Source: DASRHD01 sp035485575 (GTDB lineage: Bacteria; Verrucomicrobiota; Verrucomicrobiia; Opitutales; Opitutaceae). Taken from it: a DNA stretch of 64,000 nt. Under the pieces are notes generated by a model that did no database searches, was not told the DNA's origin, and saw nothing but the letters and a program-made list of their open reading frames with translations. Where the stretch lies: assembly GCA_035485575.1 (NCBI GenBank), contig DATHNW010000025.1, positions 1-64,000 on the forward strand, in the 5' to 3' direction. How positions within the stretch are numbered: position 1 is the first letter of the stretch; the number at the start of each line of letters is the position of its first letter. This document shows positions 1-7,819 of the stretch, piece after piece. Position numbers and translations under genes: made by a program.

Positions 1-3000
1 GAAGCGTACCATTATAATATTCGGCGCAGAGCGCGGAACTGCTTGAAGTGTCGAAGATGTGGTAATCTGAAACAAGAGAGACCGGAACATCCGAGCCAAT
101 GTCCGCATTATCGAGTCCAAATGTATTGTACTGATAATACACCGTGTCGCTCGGCTGGTTTTTGTTATAACCCGTGCCATTCTGATTAAAATTCCAGAGC
201 TTGTTGTTGGTGTCGTCATATCCGCCCAAGGTCTTGTCGACCACCTTGACGACAGCGATGATCTCCCCGGCGCTGGCACCAGACATGAGATCGGGCAGAT
301 TGAACATTTGATTACCCGAGAAACGCACCACCGGCAGGCCGTTGACCTGGTTGGCTACAACCTGGGGTTGATTGGCGGACGCAAACTGGGTCGCGTCGTT
401 ACCGGGGACGCTTTGATTAGCCCAGGTGTTGACCAAACCATTACCGTCAGTGATCACGCCAGCGGTAGAGCGCAGCCACAGGCGCAGGCCGGCCGTGGGC
501 AGCCCGGTGGCGGGCGGTGTGATGGCAACGGTATTGCTGTAAGGCGATGTACCGGCATAGCTGGCCAGCTTCACCCGGTAGGTGTAGGTCTGGCCCGCAA
601 CCAAACCAGTATCGGTGTAGCTGAAGACGTCGTTCAACTGGGCAATCTGGACGAAGCCGCCGCTGCCTGTCTGGCGTTCGATGGTGGTCACAGTGTGCTG
701 GCTGGCGGTGTTAGCCGCCGACCACGAAAAGTCGGCTTGCGTGGGAAACACCGCGGTGGCCTGCAGAACCGGCGTGCCGGGGATGACGATGGCGGAAGGA
801 GCGTATTTGGCCGACAAATATTGATAGGTGCTGTCGCGCTCAGCAGCAGATAAAACACGATTGTAGACAATGACTTCGGCGACATCCCCAGTGAGAAAAG
901 CTGCCCCGCTACCGGTACCAATGGTTGGTGAAGTAATAAATGCGACCGCATTGCCCAGCTGATCATAGTTAGTCCTGCCATTGAACCGCTGCGTCCACTC
1001 CGTGGAACTGCTGCTGATGTTATAGACGTGATACTGGGTGAGATCCTGCGCGGGCGTGCCGGTGTCGAAGATTGTGGTCGAGCCGAAGTCGTCCCACACC
1101 GTCCCATCGCTGTTCGGATACCAGCTCCCGACATTATTAGCTCCGCCCCATCCCCAGAGTGAACCGGGAACACCCGTCGAGCGGACTACGGCGAAAATTT
1201 CCCCCTGCCCGAACTGCTGCCCAGGATTTTGCGGATCCTGCATCACATTGGGCAAGCGGAGGTATCGGTGGTTTCCGTCAAAATGCACCACCCGTTGACC
1301 GTTGGGCAGATCGGAGGCCGAGGTCACCAAGGTCGGCTCGTACGAAGGGTCATCCGGCGTAGCGTCATTAGCACTGCCACTCTGATCAGACCAGGTGGTG
1401 ACCAAGCCATTGGAATCCGTCGTCACGCCAGCATCTGCATTCAACCAGAGGCACAGACCGCTGAGACTTATCGGTGCATTGATGGTGTAAATTCCGCTGG
1501 TCACCCCGCTGTCGGTGAAGCCGCTCTTGTACGCGATGGCCTTGAGCGTCGTCGTCGATGAAATGGAAACCGCTCCGGAATAAAGCGTGCCGTTGGTTTC
1601 AGTTGGCGTGCTGTTGTCCGTCGTGTAGCGGATCGAAGCCCCACTGGTGGTCGAGGTAATCGTTACGTTTTGCGGGCTGGTGTAAACGCCGGCGGCGAGA
1701 CTGAACACAGGCGCGGCTGCCGCTGCAGTGATGGTCAGGCTTAATGTCTTGCTGCCAGTACCACCTGCATTGGTGGCACTGATGGTAACACTTGGTGTGC
1801 CGGCCGTCGTCGGCGTGCCAGAAATCAACCCCGTGCTCGTACTCACACTCAAGCCAGCGGGCAGCGGGCTCGCCGCGAAGCTGGTGGGACTGTTGCTGGC
1901 GGTAATCTGGTAGGAAAATGCGATGCCCACTTGGCCGGTGGCCGTCGCGGCACTTGTAATGGCAGGCTTCGCCGGGTTGACCGTGAGGATCAGCGTCTTA
2001 GTCCCTGTTCCAGTAGCGTTAGTCGCATTGATCGTCACGCTGCTGGTCGCCGCCGTGGTCGGCGTGCCAGAAATGAGTCCGGTGCTCGTGCTGACACTCA
2101 AACCCGCCGGCAGTCCCGTCGCGCTGAAGCTGGTCGGGCTGTTGCTGGCCGTGATCTGGTAGGAAAACGCCACACCCACCTGGCCGGTAGCCATTGTGGC
2201 ACTCGTGATCACCGGTTTGCCCAGCGTGATCGTGATCGCCAGCGTAACCGCCGAGCTGGTGCCGCCCGCGTTCGTCGCCGTGAGGCTGACGTTGGTTGTT
2301 CCTGTCGCCGTGGGTGTGCCGGAAATCAACCCGGTCGTCGTGCTGACACTCAATCCGGCGGGCAGCGGGCTCGCCGCGAAGCTCGTGGGACTGTTGCTGG
2401 CCGTGATCTGGTAGGAAAACGCCACGCCAGTCTGTCCGCTCGCGGTGAGGGCACTCGTGATGGCGGGCTTCGCCGGGTTGACCGTGAGGGTTAAAGTTGC
2501 AGTGCCGGTCCCGGTGGCGTTGGTCGCGTTGATCGTCACACTGCTGGTCGCCGCCGTGGTCGGCGTGCCGGAAATGAGCCCGGTACTCGTGCTGACGCTC
2601 AGGCCCGCCGGCAGTCCCGTCGCGCTAAAGCTGGTCGGGCTGTTGCTGGCCGTGATCTGGTAGGAAAACGCCACGCCTACCTGGCCGGTAGCGGTCGCCG
2701 CGCTCGTGATCACCGGCTTGCTCAAGGTGATTGTAATCACCAGCGTAACCGCCGAGCTGGTGCCGCCCGCGTTCGTCGCCGTGAGGCTGACGTTGGTTGT
2801 TCCCGTGGCCGTCGGCGTACCGGAGATCAACCCGGTCGTCGTGCTGACACTCAATCCGGCGGGCAGCGGGCTCGCCGCGAAGCTCGTGGGACTGTTGCTG
2901 GCCGTGATCTGGTAGGAAAATGCGACGCCCACCTGGCCGGTGGCCGTCGCCGCGCTCGTGATCACCGGCTTCGCCGGGCTGACCGTGAGAACCAGGGTCG

Positions 3001-3949
3001 CCGAACCGGTGCCACCGACATTGGTGGCACTAATGGTGATATTTGACGTACCGGCCGCAGTCGGCGTGCCCGAGATCAGGCCGGTAGTCGTGCTCACGCT
3101 CAACCCGGCCGGCAGTCCCGTCGCGTTAAAGCTGGTCGGACTATTGCTCGCCGTAATCTGATAGGAAAACGCCGCGCTTACCTGGCCGGTTGCGCTCAAT
3201 GCGCTGGAAATCACCGGAATCGGAAGCGTCGGGGTAAGGATGAATGAGTCCGCGGTAACCGTGAACTTGGTCGAGGACGAATTCTTGCCCGTCACCGCCA
3301 GCAGAATGCTGTGAGTGCCGGTGGTGCCAAAGGTAATATTACCGAGGGTGGCGGTGGTGTAGGCCGAGGTGCTGGCAAACTGGTCGATGGTGCTCCCTAT
3401 CTGAGTGCCATCGATTTTGACCGTGTGCTGGCCACGGGTGGTGGCCGTTTGATAGTGAAATTGCACCTGATACGTGCCGGCGGCAACACTAGGAGTGGTC
3501 AGAGTCATGGTCTGGCTGGCCGCGGTCGCATTCAGAAACTCGATCTTGCCGCCGCTGGCGTTGGCATCGGTGGTGGTGCTGACGGTCGCACCCGTGCCCA
3601 CTGGCGACAGGCTCTCCGCTTGCAACGTGGTGGGGTTGATCGTGTAGGTGCCGCTGGTAACGCTGCTGCTGGTGAACCCCGACTCGTATCCGATCGCCTT
3701 GAGGGTTTTGGTGGCAACAATGGTCACCGGACCGGAATAAACCGTACCCGCAGTCGAACTAGGTGTGCTGCCGTCGAGAGTATAGCGGATCGAGGCGCCA
3801 CTCGTCGTCGTACTGATCGTCACCGCTTGTACGTTTGTAAACGTGCCGGCCGCAGGACTGAAGGTCGGTGTCGCCACGGTGGCCGCGCGGGCCTCGGCTG
3901 TCACTGCGGTCAGGCCAAGGGCCATCAGCAGCACCCGCGAAAACTTCAT
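1..3949 (-). CDS. Giant secreted repeat protein (chitobiase-like, CBM-like, putative-Ig and LamG-like domains), 5' part only
   Basis: The frame opens at ATG 3949 and stays open through the left edge, so the C-terminus is missing; at least 1316 residues are in the window. It begins with a signal peptide (MKFSRVLLMALGLTA, cleavage probably after ARA). In order come a chitobiase C-terminal-like domain (SIRYTLDGSTP), a CBM6/35-like carbohydrate-binding stretch (about 3640-3250), six putative-Ig (He_PIG-type) domains ending in GLISGTP, a second chitobiase-like domain (about 1720-1510), a LamG-like domain (GLCLWLNADAGV), an Fn3-like linker and a second LamG-like domain. It is probably exported and binds polysaccharide or acts as an adhesin. 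The LamG-Fn3-LamG part resembles the giant protein at the right end of the window. No catalytic domain is visible in the part seen. Confidence 0.85.
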   Translation of the reverse strand, partial: MKFSRVLLMALGLTAVTAEARAATVATPTFSPAAGTFTNVQAVTISTTTSGASIRYTLDGSTPSSTAGTVYSGPVTIVATKTLKAIGYESGFTSSSVTSGTYTINPTTLQAESLSPVGTGATVSTTTDANASGGKIEFLNATAASQTMTLTTPSVAAGTYQVQFHYQTATTRGQHTVKIDGTQIGSTIDQFASTSAYTTATLGNITFGTTGTHSILLAVTGKNSSSTKFTVTADSFILTPTLPIPVISSALSATGQVSAAFSYQITASNSPTSFNATGLPAGLSVSTTTGLISGTPTAAGTSNITISATNVGGTGSATLVLTVSPAKPVITSAATATGQVGVAFSYQITASNSPTSFAASPLPAGLSVSTTTGLISGTPTATGTTNVSLTATNAGGTSSAVTLVITITLSKPVITSAATATGQVGVAFSYQITASNSPTSFSATGLPAGLSVSTSTGLISGTPTTAATSSVTINATNATGTGTATLTLTVNPAKPAITSALTASGQTGVAFSYQITASNSPTSFAASPLPAGLSVSTTTGLISGTPTATGTTNVSLTATNAGGTSSAVTLAITITLGKPVITSATMATGQVGVAFSYQITASNSPTSFSATGLPAGLSVSTSTGLISGTPTTAATSSVTINATNATGTGTKTLILTVNPAKPAITSAATATGQVGIAFSYQITASNSPTSFAASPLPAGLSVSTSTGLISGTPTTAGTPSVTISATNAGGTGSKTLSLTITAAAAAPVFSLAAGVYTSPQNVTITSTTSGASIRYTTDNSTPTETNGTLYSGAVSISSTTTLKAIAYKSGFTDSGVTSGIYTINAPISLSGLCLWLNADAGVTTDSNGLVTTWSDQSGSANDATPDDPSYEPTLVTSASDLPNGQRVVHFDGNHRYLRLPNVMQDPQNPGQQFGQGEIFAVVRSTGVPGSLWGWGGANNVGSWYPNSDGTVWDDFGSTTIFDTGTPAQDLTQYHVYNISSSSTEWTQRFNGRTNYDQLGNAVAFITSPTIGTGSGAAFLTGDVAEVIVYNRVLSAAERDSTYQYLSAKYAPSAIVIPGTPVLQATAVFPTQADFSWSAANTASQHTVTTIERQTGSGGFVQIAQLNDVFSYTDTGLVAGQTYTYRVKLASYAGTSPYSNTVAITPPATGLPTAGLRLWLRSTAGVITDGNGLVNTWANQSVPGNDATQFASANQPQVVANQVNGLPVVRFSGNQMFNLPDLMSGASAGEIIAVVKVVDKTLGGYDDTNNKLWNFNQNGTGYNKNQPSDTVYYQYNTFGLDNADIGSDVPVSLVSDYHIFDTSSSSALCAEYYNGTL
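1728..3205 (-). repeat. Six tandem putative-Ig units of about 249 bp in an alternating A/B pattern
   Basis: Six near-identical units lie inside the giant gene, each containing the same stretch coding for AFSYQITASNSPTSF. Successive units alternate between the variants ASPLPAGLS (A) and ATGLPAGLS (B). The real repeat is therefore a dimer of about 500 bp present three times; the pairs 2196-2663 and 2706-3161 are especially alike. This points to duplication of the dimer rather than of single domains. Confidence 0.85.
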
Positions 3950-4325
3950 CCGGGTCAGGCCGGCGAGCACGCGTGCAATATTACCAATCAATAAAAATCC
4001 GCGTGAAAGAAAAGCGGCCCGGTGAGCCGCACTTGTTCCACCTTCCGTGGAGGGCGATAATTTCATGTCAATTGAGCAGGCAAGGAGGCGCGGAGGGTGT
4101 TGTAGGGTGATGCCACTAGGCAAATACAAATTGTGGAGTCTGTGTTAAATGGAGATGACGGCCAGCGCACGAGGGAGGCAGGTGCTTGAATGGGATTTTT
4201 GCGTGATTTCCAGCCGCCCAAGCATTTCCCATTCCTTCTGGAGGTTTCACCCCGGTAATGAATCCCCACCGGTTCCTCGATCTTTGCAAGTCATTGGCTG
4301 GAATTGATCGAGAACCATCCGGTTA
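3950..4325. other. Gene-free stretch upstream of the giant secreted gene
   Basis: These 376 bases separate the end of the receiver gene from the start of the giant gene on the same strand. Only short overlapping open frames without family resemblance are present. It should hold the promoter and leader of the giant gene. I see no convincing sigma-70 boxes and no clear terminator. Confidence 0.5.
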
Positions 4326-4742
4326 TCATGCCTGCAACCCAAGCAGGCGGTTGACCGTCTGACGCACCTCGGCGAGAGAAAAAGGCATGGCCAGAAAGCC
4401 GTCCCCACCAGCCACCGCCAGCTTCGAAAGATCGAGCACGGTGAGCCGCGTGCTGATGAAAAGCACCGGTATGTCCGCGGTAACAGCCTCGCTTTTGAGT
4501 TTTGCACAGACCTCGAAGCCGCCGGACGCCGTCAGATCCAGGTCGAGCACAATGAGATCGATAGGGAGCGAGCGAGCCTTGTCCAAGCCCTCCAGACCGT
4601 CTGCCGCCGTCGACACAAAATGACCGGCGGCCTGGAGAAAACGCTCCAGGATGTCGCGCAGCGTCGGCTGGTCGGCAATGACCAGCATCCACTTCGGGGC
4701 GGGAGTCTTTTTGACCGGGACGTCGTCGTTCATGGGCATCAT
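4326..4742 (-). CDS. Stand-alone receiver-domain protein lacking the conserved lysine
   Basis: The 138 residues form one receiver (REC) fold with no output domain. The phospho-acceptor is most likely D67 in VLDLDL, eight residues before the conserved glycine (G75), and S97 takes the switch Ser/Thr place. The acidic pair near strand 1 is reduced to A23-D24. The lysine of the usual KPF motif is replaced by methionine (AMPF, M119). Phosphorylation chemistry may thus be weak or absent, making it an atypical receiver. Its start overlaps the stop of the upstream 68-residue gene by four bases (ATGA), so the two are probably translated together. The partner kinase is not known. Confidence 0.85.
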   Translation of the reverse strand: MMPMNDDVPVKKTPAPKWMLVIADQPTLRDILERFLQAAGHFVSTAADGLEGLDKARSLPIDLIVLDLDLTASGGFEVCAKLKSEAVTADIPVLFISTRLTVLDLSKLAVAGGDGFLAMPFSLAEVRQTVNRLLGLQA

Positions 4743-4945
4743 CGTGGTTCGCGCCGGCGCATGACCCGCAGTTCGTCACGCAAGAGGGCGGCGACTTCAT
4801 CGCAGGCCCGGCGCGCCGCCGCCTCCGACTGCAACCGGCGCAGATTCCCGCAAATCTGCACCAGCGTAAGCAGGACACCGGACTTGTGCCGCACGAAATC
4901 CCGGGACGGCGGCGAAGCGTGGACGGCAAGCGAAACGCGCGGCAT
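4739..4945 (-). CDS. Small helical protein coupled to the receiver gene, possibly DHp-like
   Basis: This 68-residue basic protein precedes the receiver gene with an ATGA overlap. The stretch H20-K-S-G followed by VLLTLVQICGNL resembles helix 1 of a histidine-kinase dimerisation domain, where a phospho-accepting His is followed by an LLTVILGN-type helix. There is no ATP-binding domain. The coupling to a receiver fits a role as phosphotransfer or docking partner, but that is inference; family membership cannot be established by eye. It is transcribed divergently from the XRE regulator at 5041, so one intergenic region serves both. Confidence 0.55.
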   Translation of the reverse strand: MPRVSLAVHASPPSRDFVRHKSGVLLTLVQICGNLRRLQSEAAARRACDEVAALLRDELRVMRRREPR

Positions 4946-4970
4946 TGCAAACGAATCGTAGGCGTACTAC

Positions 4971-4983
4971 TGTTTGTCAAACA
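4971..4983. promoter_or_regulatory. Palindrome TGTTTGtCAAACA, candidate operator
   Basis: A perfect 6-bp inverted repeat around one central base lies between the divergent small gene (start 4945) and the XRE regulator (start 5041). Its position suits an operator bound by the adjacent XRE protein. A TTGACA-like hexamer follows at 5006-5011. No binding data exist, so the role is inferred from symmetry and location. Confidence 0.4.
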
Positions 4984-5040
4984 ACAAAATCATTTTCGCG
5001 CCGCGTTGACAAAAAAAGCCGGCCGGCATTAACCGACAGG

Positions 5041-5538
5041 ATGGATTACACCCGGCAATTCCGGCAGCTACGGGAGGCAAAGGGCATCAGCCGCGAGCAC
5101 CTTGCCTCGCTGGCCCGGTGCCATCGCAACACCGTCATCAACGTCGAGACCGGCCGGCCGGTGAAATTCAGCACCATCGCGGACCTGCTGATGAAGATGG
5201 GCTATGCCAAGGACTCGCTCGAAATGAGAGGGATGGCGCTGCTCTGGCTGGAGAAGGTCAGCGGCCTGAAATTCTCACCCGCCGATGCGCAAAAGACCGC
5301 GGAGCAGCTGCGCTCGGTCTATCGCCGCACCGTGCGCGCGACCCAGGACGAACTCCTGGCAGTAATCCAGAACAGCCATCTGTCACGGGAGCAAATCCGG
5401 CTGCTGGCCTTTGCGGCGCGGCACGCGGAAGTGCTGGAAATCCTGCGTGCGGTGCACGATTTCTCAGAAATGCAGACCCTCACCGCAGCCGCGGACCAGG
5501 AGACGCCCATGCGCCTGCTCAAGGCGGCGGAGGAGTGA
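5041..5538 (+). CDS. XRE-family transcriptional regulator
   Basis: The product is 165 residues from ATG 5041; the frame extends further upstream, but that part has no family-like sequence. Residues about 5-55 form a Cro/C1-type helix-turn-helix (RQLREAKGISREHLASLARCHRNTVINVE). The rest is helical and uncharacterised. It probably controls itself and the divergent small-protein/receiver pair through the palindrome at 4971-4983. The signals regulated are unknown. Confidence 0.85.
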   Translation: MDYTRQFRQLREAKGISREHLASLARCHRNTVINVETGRPVKFSTIADLLMKMGYAKDSLEMRGMALLWLEKVSGLKFSPADAQKTAEQLRSVYRRTVRATQDELLAVIQNSHLSREQIRLLAFAARHAEVLEILRAVHDFSEMQTLTAAADQETPMRLLKAAEE

Positions 5539-5553
5539 AATCCCGGCCGACGC

Positions 5554-6261
5554 TCAGTTGCGCTGCCGCGAGAGCAGGTATAGCAGGTTGAGTAGCGCAC
5601 TGATGAAGGCCGCCACGTAGGTGAGCGCCGCAGCGTCAAGCGTCTGGTTCACCCCCGGCATCTCGTCACGATCAAGAATACCCAGGCTGACGAGCTGGGC
5701 CTTGGCCCGGCGGCTGGCGTCGAACTCCACCGGCAACGTGATGAGCTGGAAAAGCGAGAGCACGGCATAGCAGATGATCGCCACGTCGAGCATCATGCCC
5801 GTGAAGCCGCGGGCGAGAAACCAGCTCCCGAGGATGATAAATGGCAGGAGGCCGGAGACAACGCGCGTCGCCGGCACGAGCGCCATGCGGAAATCGAGCA
5901 TCTTGTAACCGGCCTTGTGCTGAAGGGCATGGCCGGCCTCATGGGCGGCGACACCGAGGGCGGCGAGGCTCGTGCCGCGATAGTTTTCCGAAGAAAGCAC
6001 GAGGCGCTTGTGGAGCGGGTCGTAGTGGTCGGTGAGATGACCGCCTGTCTCCTCGATCTCGACATCATAGATGCCGGCCTGGTTCATCACGGCCTGCGCG
6101 GCCTCGCGGCCGGTGATGCCGCCGCGCGAGGGAATCCGCGCATTCTTATTGTAAGCGCTCGAGACGCGGATCTGCGCGTAAAGCGCAAACGCGAACACGA
6201 GGATGAACAGAAGCCCGAACAGCCCGGGCGGGAGAAACACAAAAGCAAGCGCAGTGGTCAT
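5554..6261 (-). CDS. YugP-type neutral zinc metallopeptidase (membrane)
   Basis: From ATG 6261 the protein has 235 residues. It has an N-terminal membrane helix (about residues 4-30), the zinc-binding motif H107-E-A-G-H111, and further hydrophobic helices at about 125-165 and near the C-terminus. This matches the Zn_peptidase_2 (YugP) family of membrane-bound proteases, whose substrates are mostly unknown. The longer frame to 6318 adds residues that do not look like the family, so the internal ATG was chosen. It lies convergent with the XRE gene, 15 bases from its stop. Confidence 0.9.
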   Translation of the reverse strand: MTTALAFVFLPPGLFGLLFILVFAFALYAQIRVSSAYNKNARIPSRGGITGREAAQAVMNQAGIYDVEIEETGGHLTDHYDPLHKRLVLSSENYRGTSLAALGVAAHEAGHALQHKAGYKMLDFRMALVPATRVVSGLLPFIILGSWFLARGFTGMMLDVAIICYAVLSLFQLITLPVEFDASRRAKAQLVSLGILDRDEMPGVNQTLDAAALTYVAAFISALLNLLYLLSRQRN

Positions 6262-6446
6262 GGTGATAAAAAGTGAGACGCGATCGAATGAGCAAAGTTC
6301 AGTCCGGCCAGCCAGCAAGACCGGCCTATTCGGACAAGTTAAACAATATGCGCCATTTGCGAGCGTAAACCGCGGGTTTGGAAAATTTTCAATAATTTAG
6401 AATCGCGCAAGCTTGGCGCAGCAGGGCCCGCCAGGCGGGACAAGTC

Positions 6447-7202
6447 CTACCGCGGGCGTTCCGCCTCGACGCGGTAAAACATCCAGGTGGCCCGCACGCC
6501 GCCCGGCGCGGCAAATCGCCCATCATAATCACGCAACAAGCCGCGCAGGCGCCCCGGCGGCAGGTGTGATTGCGGCGCCGCACCCACGCCGTGCACCGAA
6601 CGCAGAAACGACAGCGCCGAGGGATGCTCGAAGGCGCGCGCCAAGACCCCGTCGCGCACGATGCGCAGGCCAGCCCGCCCAAGGCACGCGCGCCACTCCT
6701 CCGCCGTGCGCCAGTTGACCGGCCCGTCCCCTCCCCTCACCGCGCGCCATTCCGGCAGACTTCCCTCGATAAACAGGCCGGCCAGCAGCCGGCCGCCAGG
6801 CGCGAGCTGCTCGCGCCATGCCACGAAGACTTTTTCTGGATCGGCCGCCCACTGCAGCATGCTGCTGCAAAAAATCCAGTCCCACGGCCCGGGTTCCGGC
6901 GCCTCCGCCGCCATCACGCGCCACTCCAGCTGAGGCAGCGCCGCCTGGCCGGCGGCGCACATCGCCGGCGAAATATCCGTAGCCGTCAGCGAGCCGGCCC
7001 ACGGCAAGAGCCGTCGCGTGAAAAGGCCCGGCCCTGCGCCAATCTCGATCGCCCGTCTCGTTCGCCCGGCCGGCAGCCATTCCGCGAGCCAGTCGGCCAG
7101 CGCTGCCTGCACGCGCGCGTGTTCATAATAATTGGCCGCGGCACGGCCGAAACTCGCCACCAAAATTTCCGTCGGCCCGGGCGAATTTGTCCGCATTGTC
7201 AT
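6447..7202 (-). CDS. bioC: Malonyl-ACP O-methyltransferase BioC
   Basis: This class I SAM-dependent methyltransferase of 251 residues has the SAM-binding motif IEIGAGPGLFTRRL and the post-I acid in TATDISPAM. BioC methylates malonyl-ACP so that fatty-acid synthase can extend it to pimeloyl-ACP methyl ester, the biotin precursor. It is the last gene of the biotin operon. Its ATG at 7202 overlaps the stop of the BioH-like gene by four bases (ATGA), which decides the start. A generic methyltransferase is the alternative, but the operon position strongly supports BioC. Confidence 0.9.
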   Translation of the reverse strand: MTMRTNSPGPTEILVASFGRAAANYYEHARVQAALADWLAEWLPAGRTRRAIEIGAGPGLFTRRLLPWAGSLTATDISPAMCAAGQAALPQLEWRVMAAEAPEPGPWDWIFCSSMLQWAADPEKVFVAWREQLAPGGRLLAGLFIEGSLPEWRAVRGGDGPVNWRTAEEWRACLGRAGLRIVRDGVLARAFEHPSALSFLRSVHGVGAAPQSHLPPGRLRGLLRDYDGRFAAPGGVRATWMFYRVEAERPR

Positions 7203-7819
7203 TTTTTGCCTCCGGCCGCGGACGCTACTTCGGCAAAGGCGCGCAGCAACGCAGCCGGGTGATGCGTCGCGCCGGAGATAATTCGCACCGACGGCGTCAG
7301 CGCCTGCAACCGGGCCGCGTCGAGCAGCGCGTCGCTGGCTCCACACCATGCAGCCCAGCCGGCCGGCAGCGGCGGTTCCGCACGGTCCTTTTCCAAGCGC
7401 TCCAGCCCCCAGAGCAAATCCTCGACCGACACCAGCGCACCTTCCGGCGCGTCCAAGCCGGCGCGCGCATAAAAATCCGCCAGCGCCGCGCGCGGATCAC
7501 GGCGCAGCCAGCGGGCCAACGACCGCACCTGCGCAACCGCGATACGTCCGCCGAGTTCCGCCTCCCGAGGAAACGCGAAAATTGGTGCGAGCAGCGCCAC
7601 CCGGCCAATCCGGCCCGCGCGCTCCGCTTCGTGCAGCAACAGCAGCGAACCGAGCGAATAGCCGGCCACCCAGTCAAACGGCCCCGCCTTTTCCAGCCGC
7701 GCCAGCGCGTCCGGCATCGCCGCGACGAATACGTGCTCTGCGGCGGGAAACGCGTTTCGCACCAACGAAGCAAACCAGGCCTCGGGCACGGCCCAGCCCA
7801 TGAGCCAGCCGATTTTCAT
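7199..7819 (-). CDS. BioH-like alpha/beta hydrolase (pimeloyl-ACP methyl ester esterase role)
   Basis: The 206-residue protein has a nucleophile elbow G-Y-S-L-G, an acid in WCGASDALLD and a His in GATHHP, which together form a Ser-Asp-His triad. It lies between bioDF and bioC with ATGA overlaps on both sides. It therefore probably removes the methyl group from pimeloyl-ACP methyl ester, as BioH does. The sequence is divergent from E. coli BioH and could belong to another of the non-homologous esterase families that fill this step. GGAGG sits just upstream of ATG 7819 and supports this start over 7834. Confidence 0.8.
   Translation of the reverse strand: MKIGWLMGWAVPEAWFASLVRNAFPAAEHVFVAAMPDALARLEKAGPFDWVAGYSLGSLLLLHEAERAGRIGRVALLAPIFAFPREAELGGRIAVAQVRSLARWLRRDPRAALADFYARAGLDAPEGALVSVEDLLWGLERLEKDRAEPPLPAGWAAWCGASDALLDAARLQALTPSVRIISGATHHPAALLRAFAEVASAAGGKK

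Noticed and set aside
1728..3205. Repeats at regular spacing that could suggest a CRISPR array
   Set aside because: The units are about 249 bp, lie inside one reading frame and encode Ig-like domains. No short repeat-spacer pattern exists anywhere in the window.
6428..6446. Small dyad CCCGCcagGCGGG after bioC as a terminator
   Set aside because: The stem is short and no T-run follows on the minus strand.
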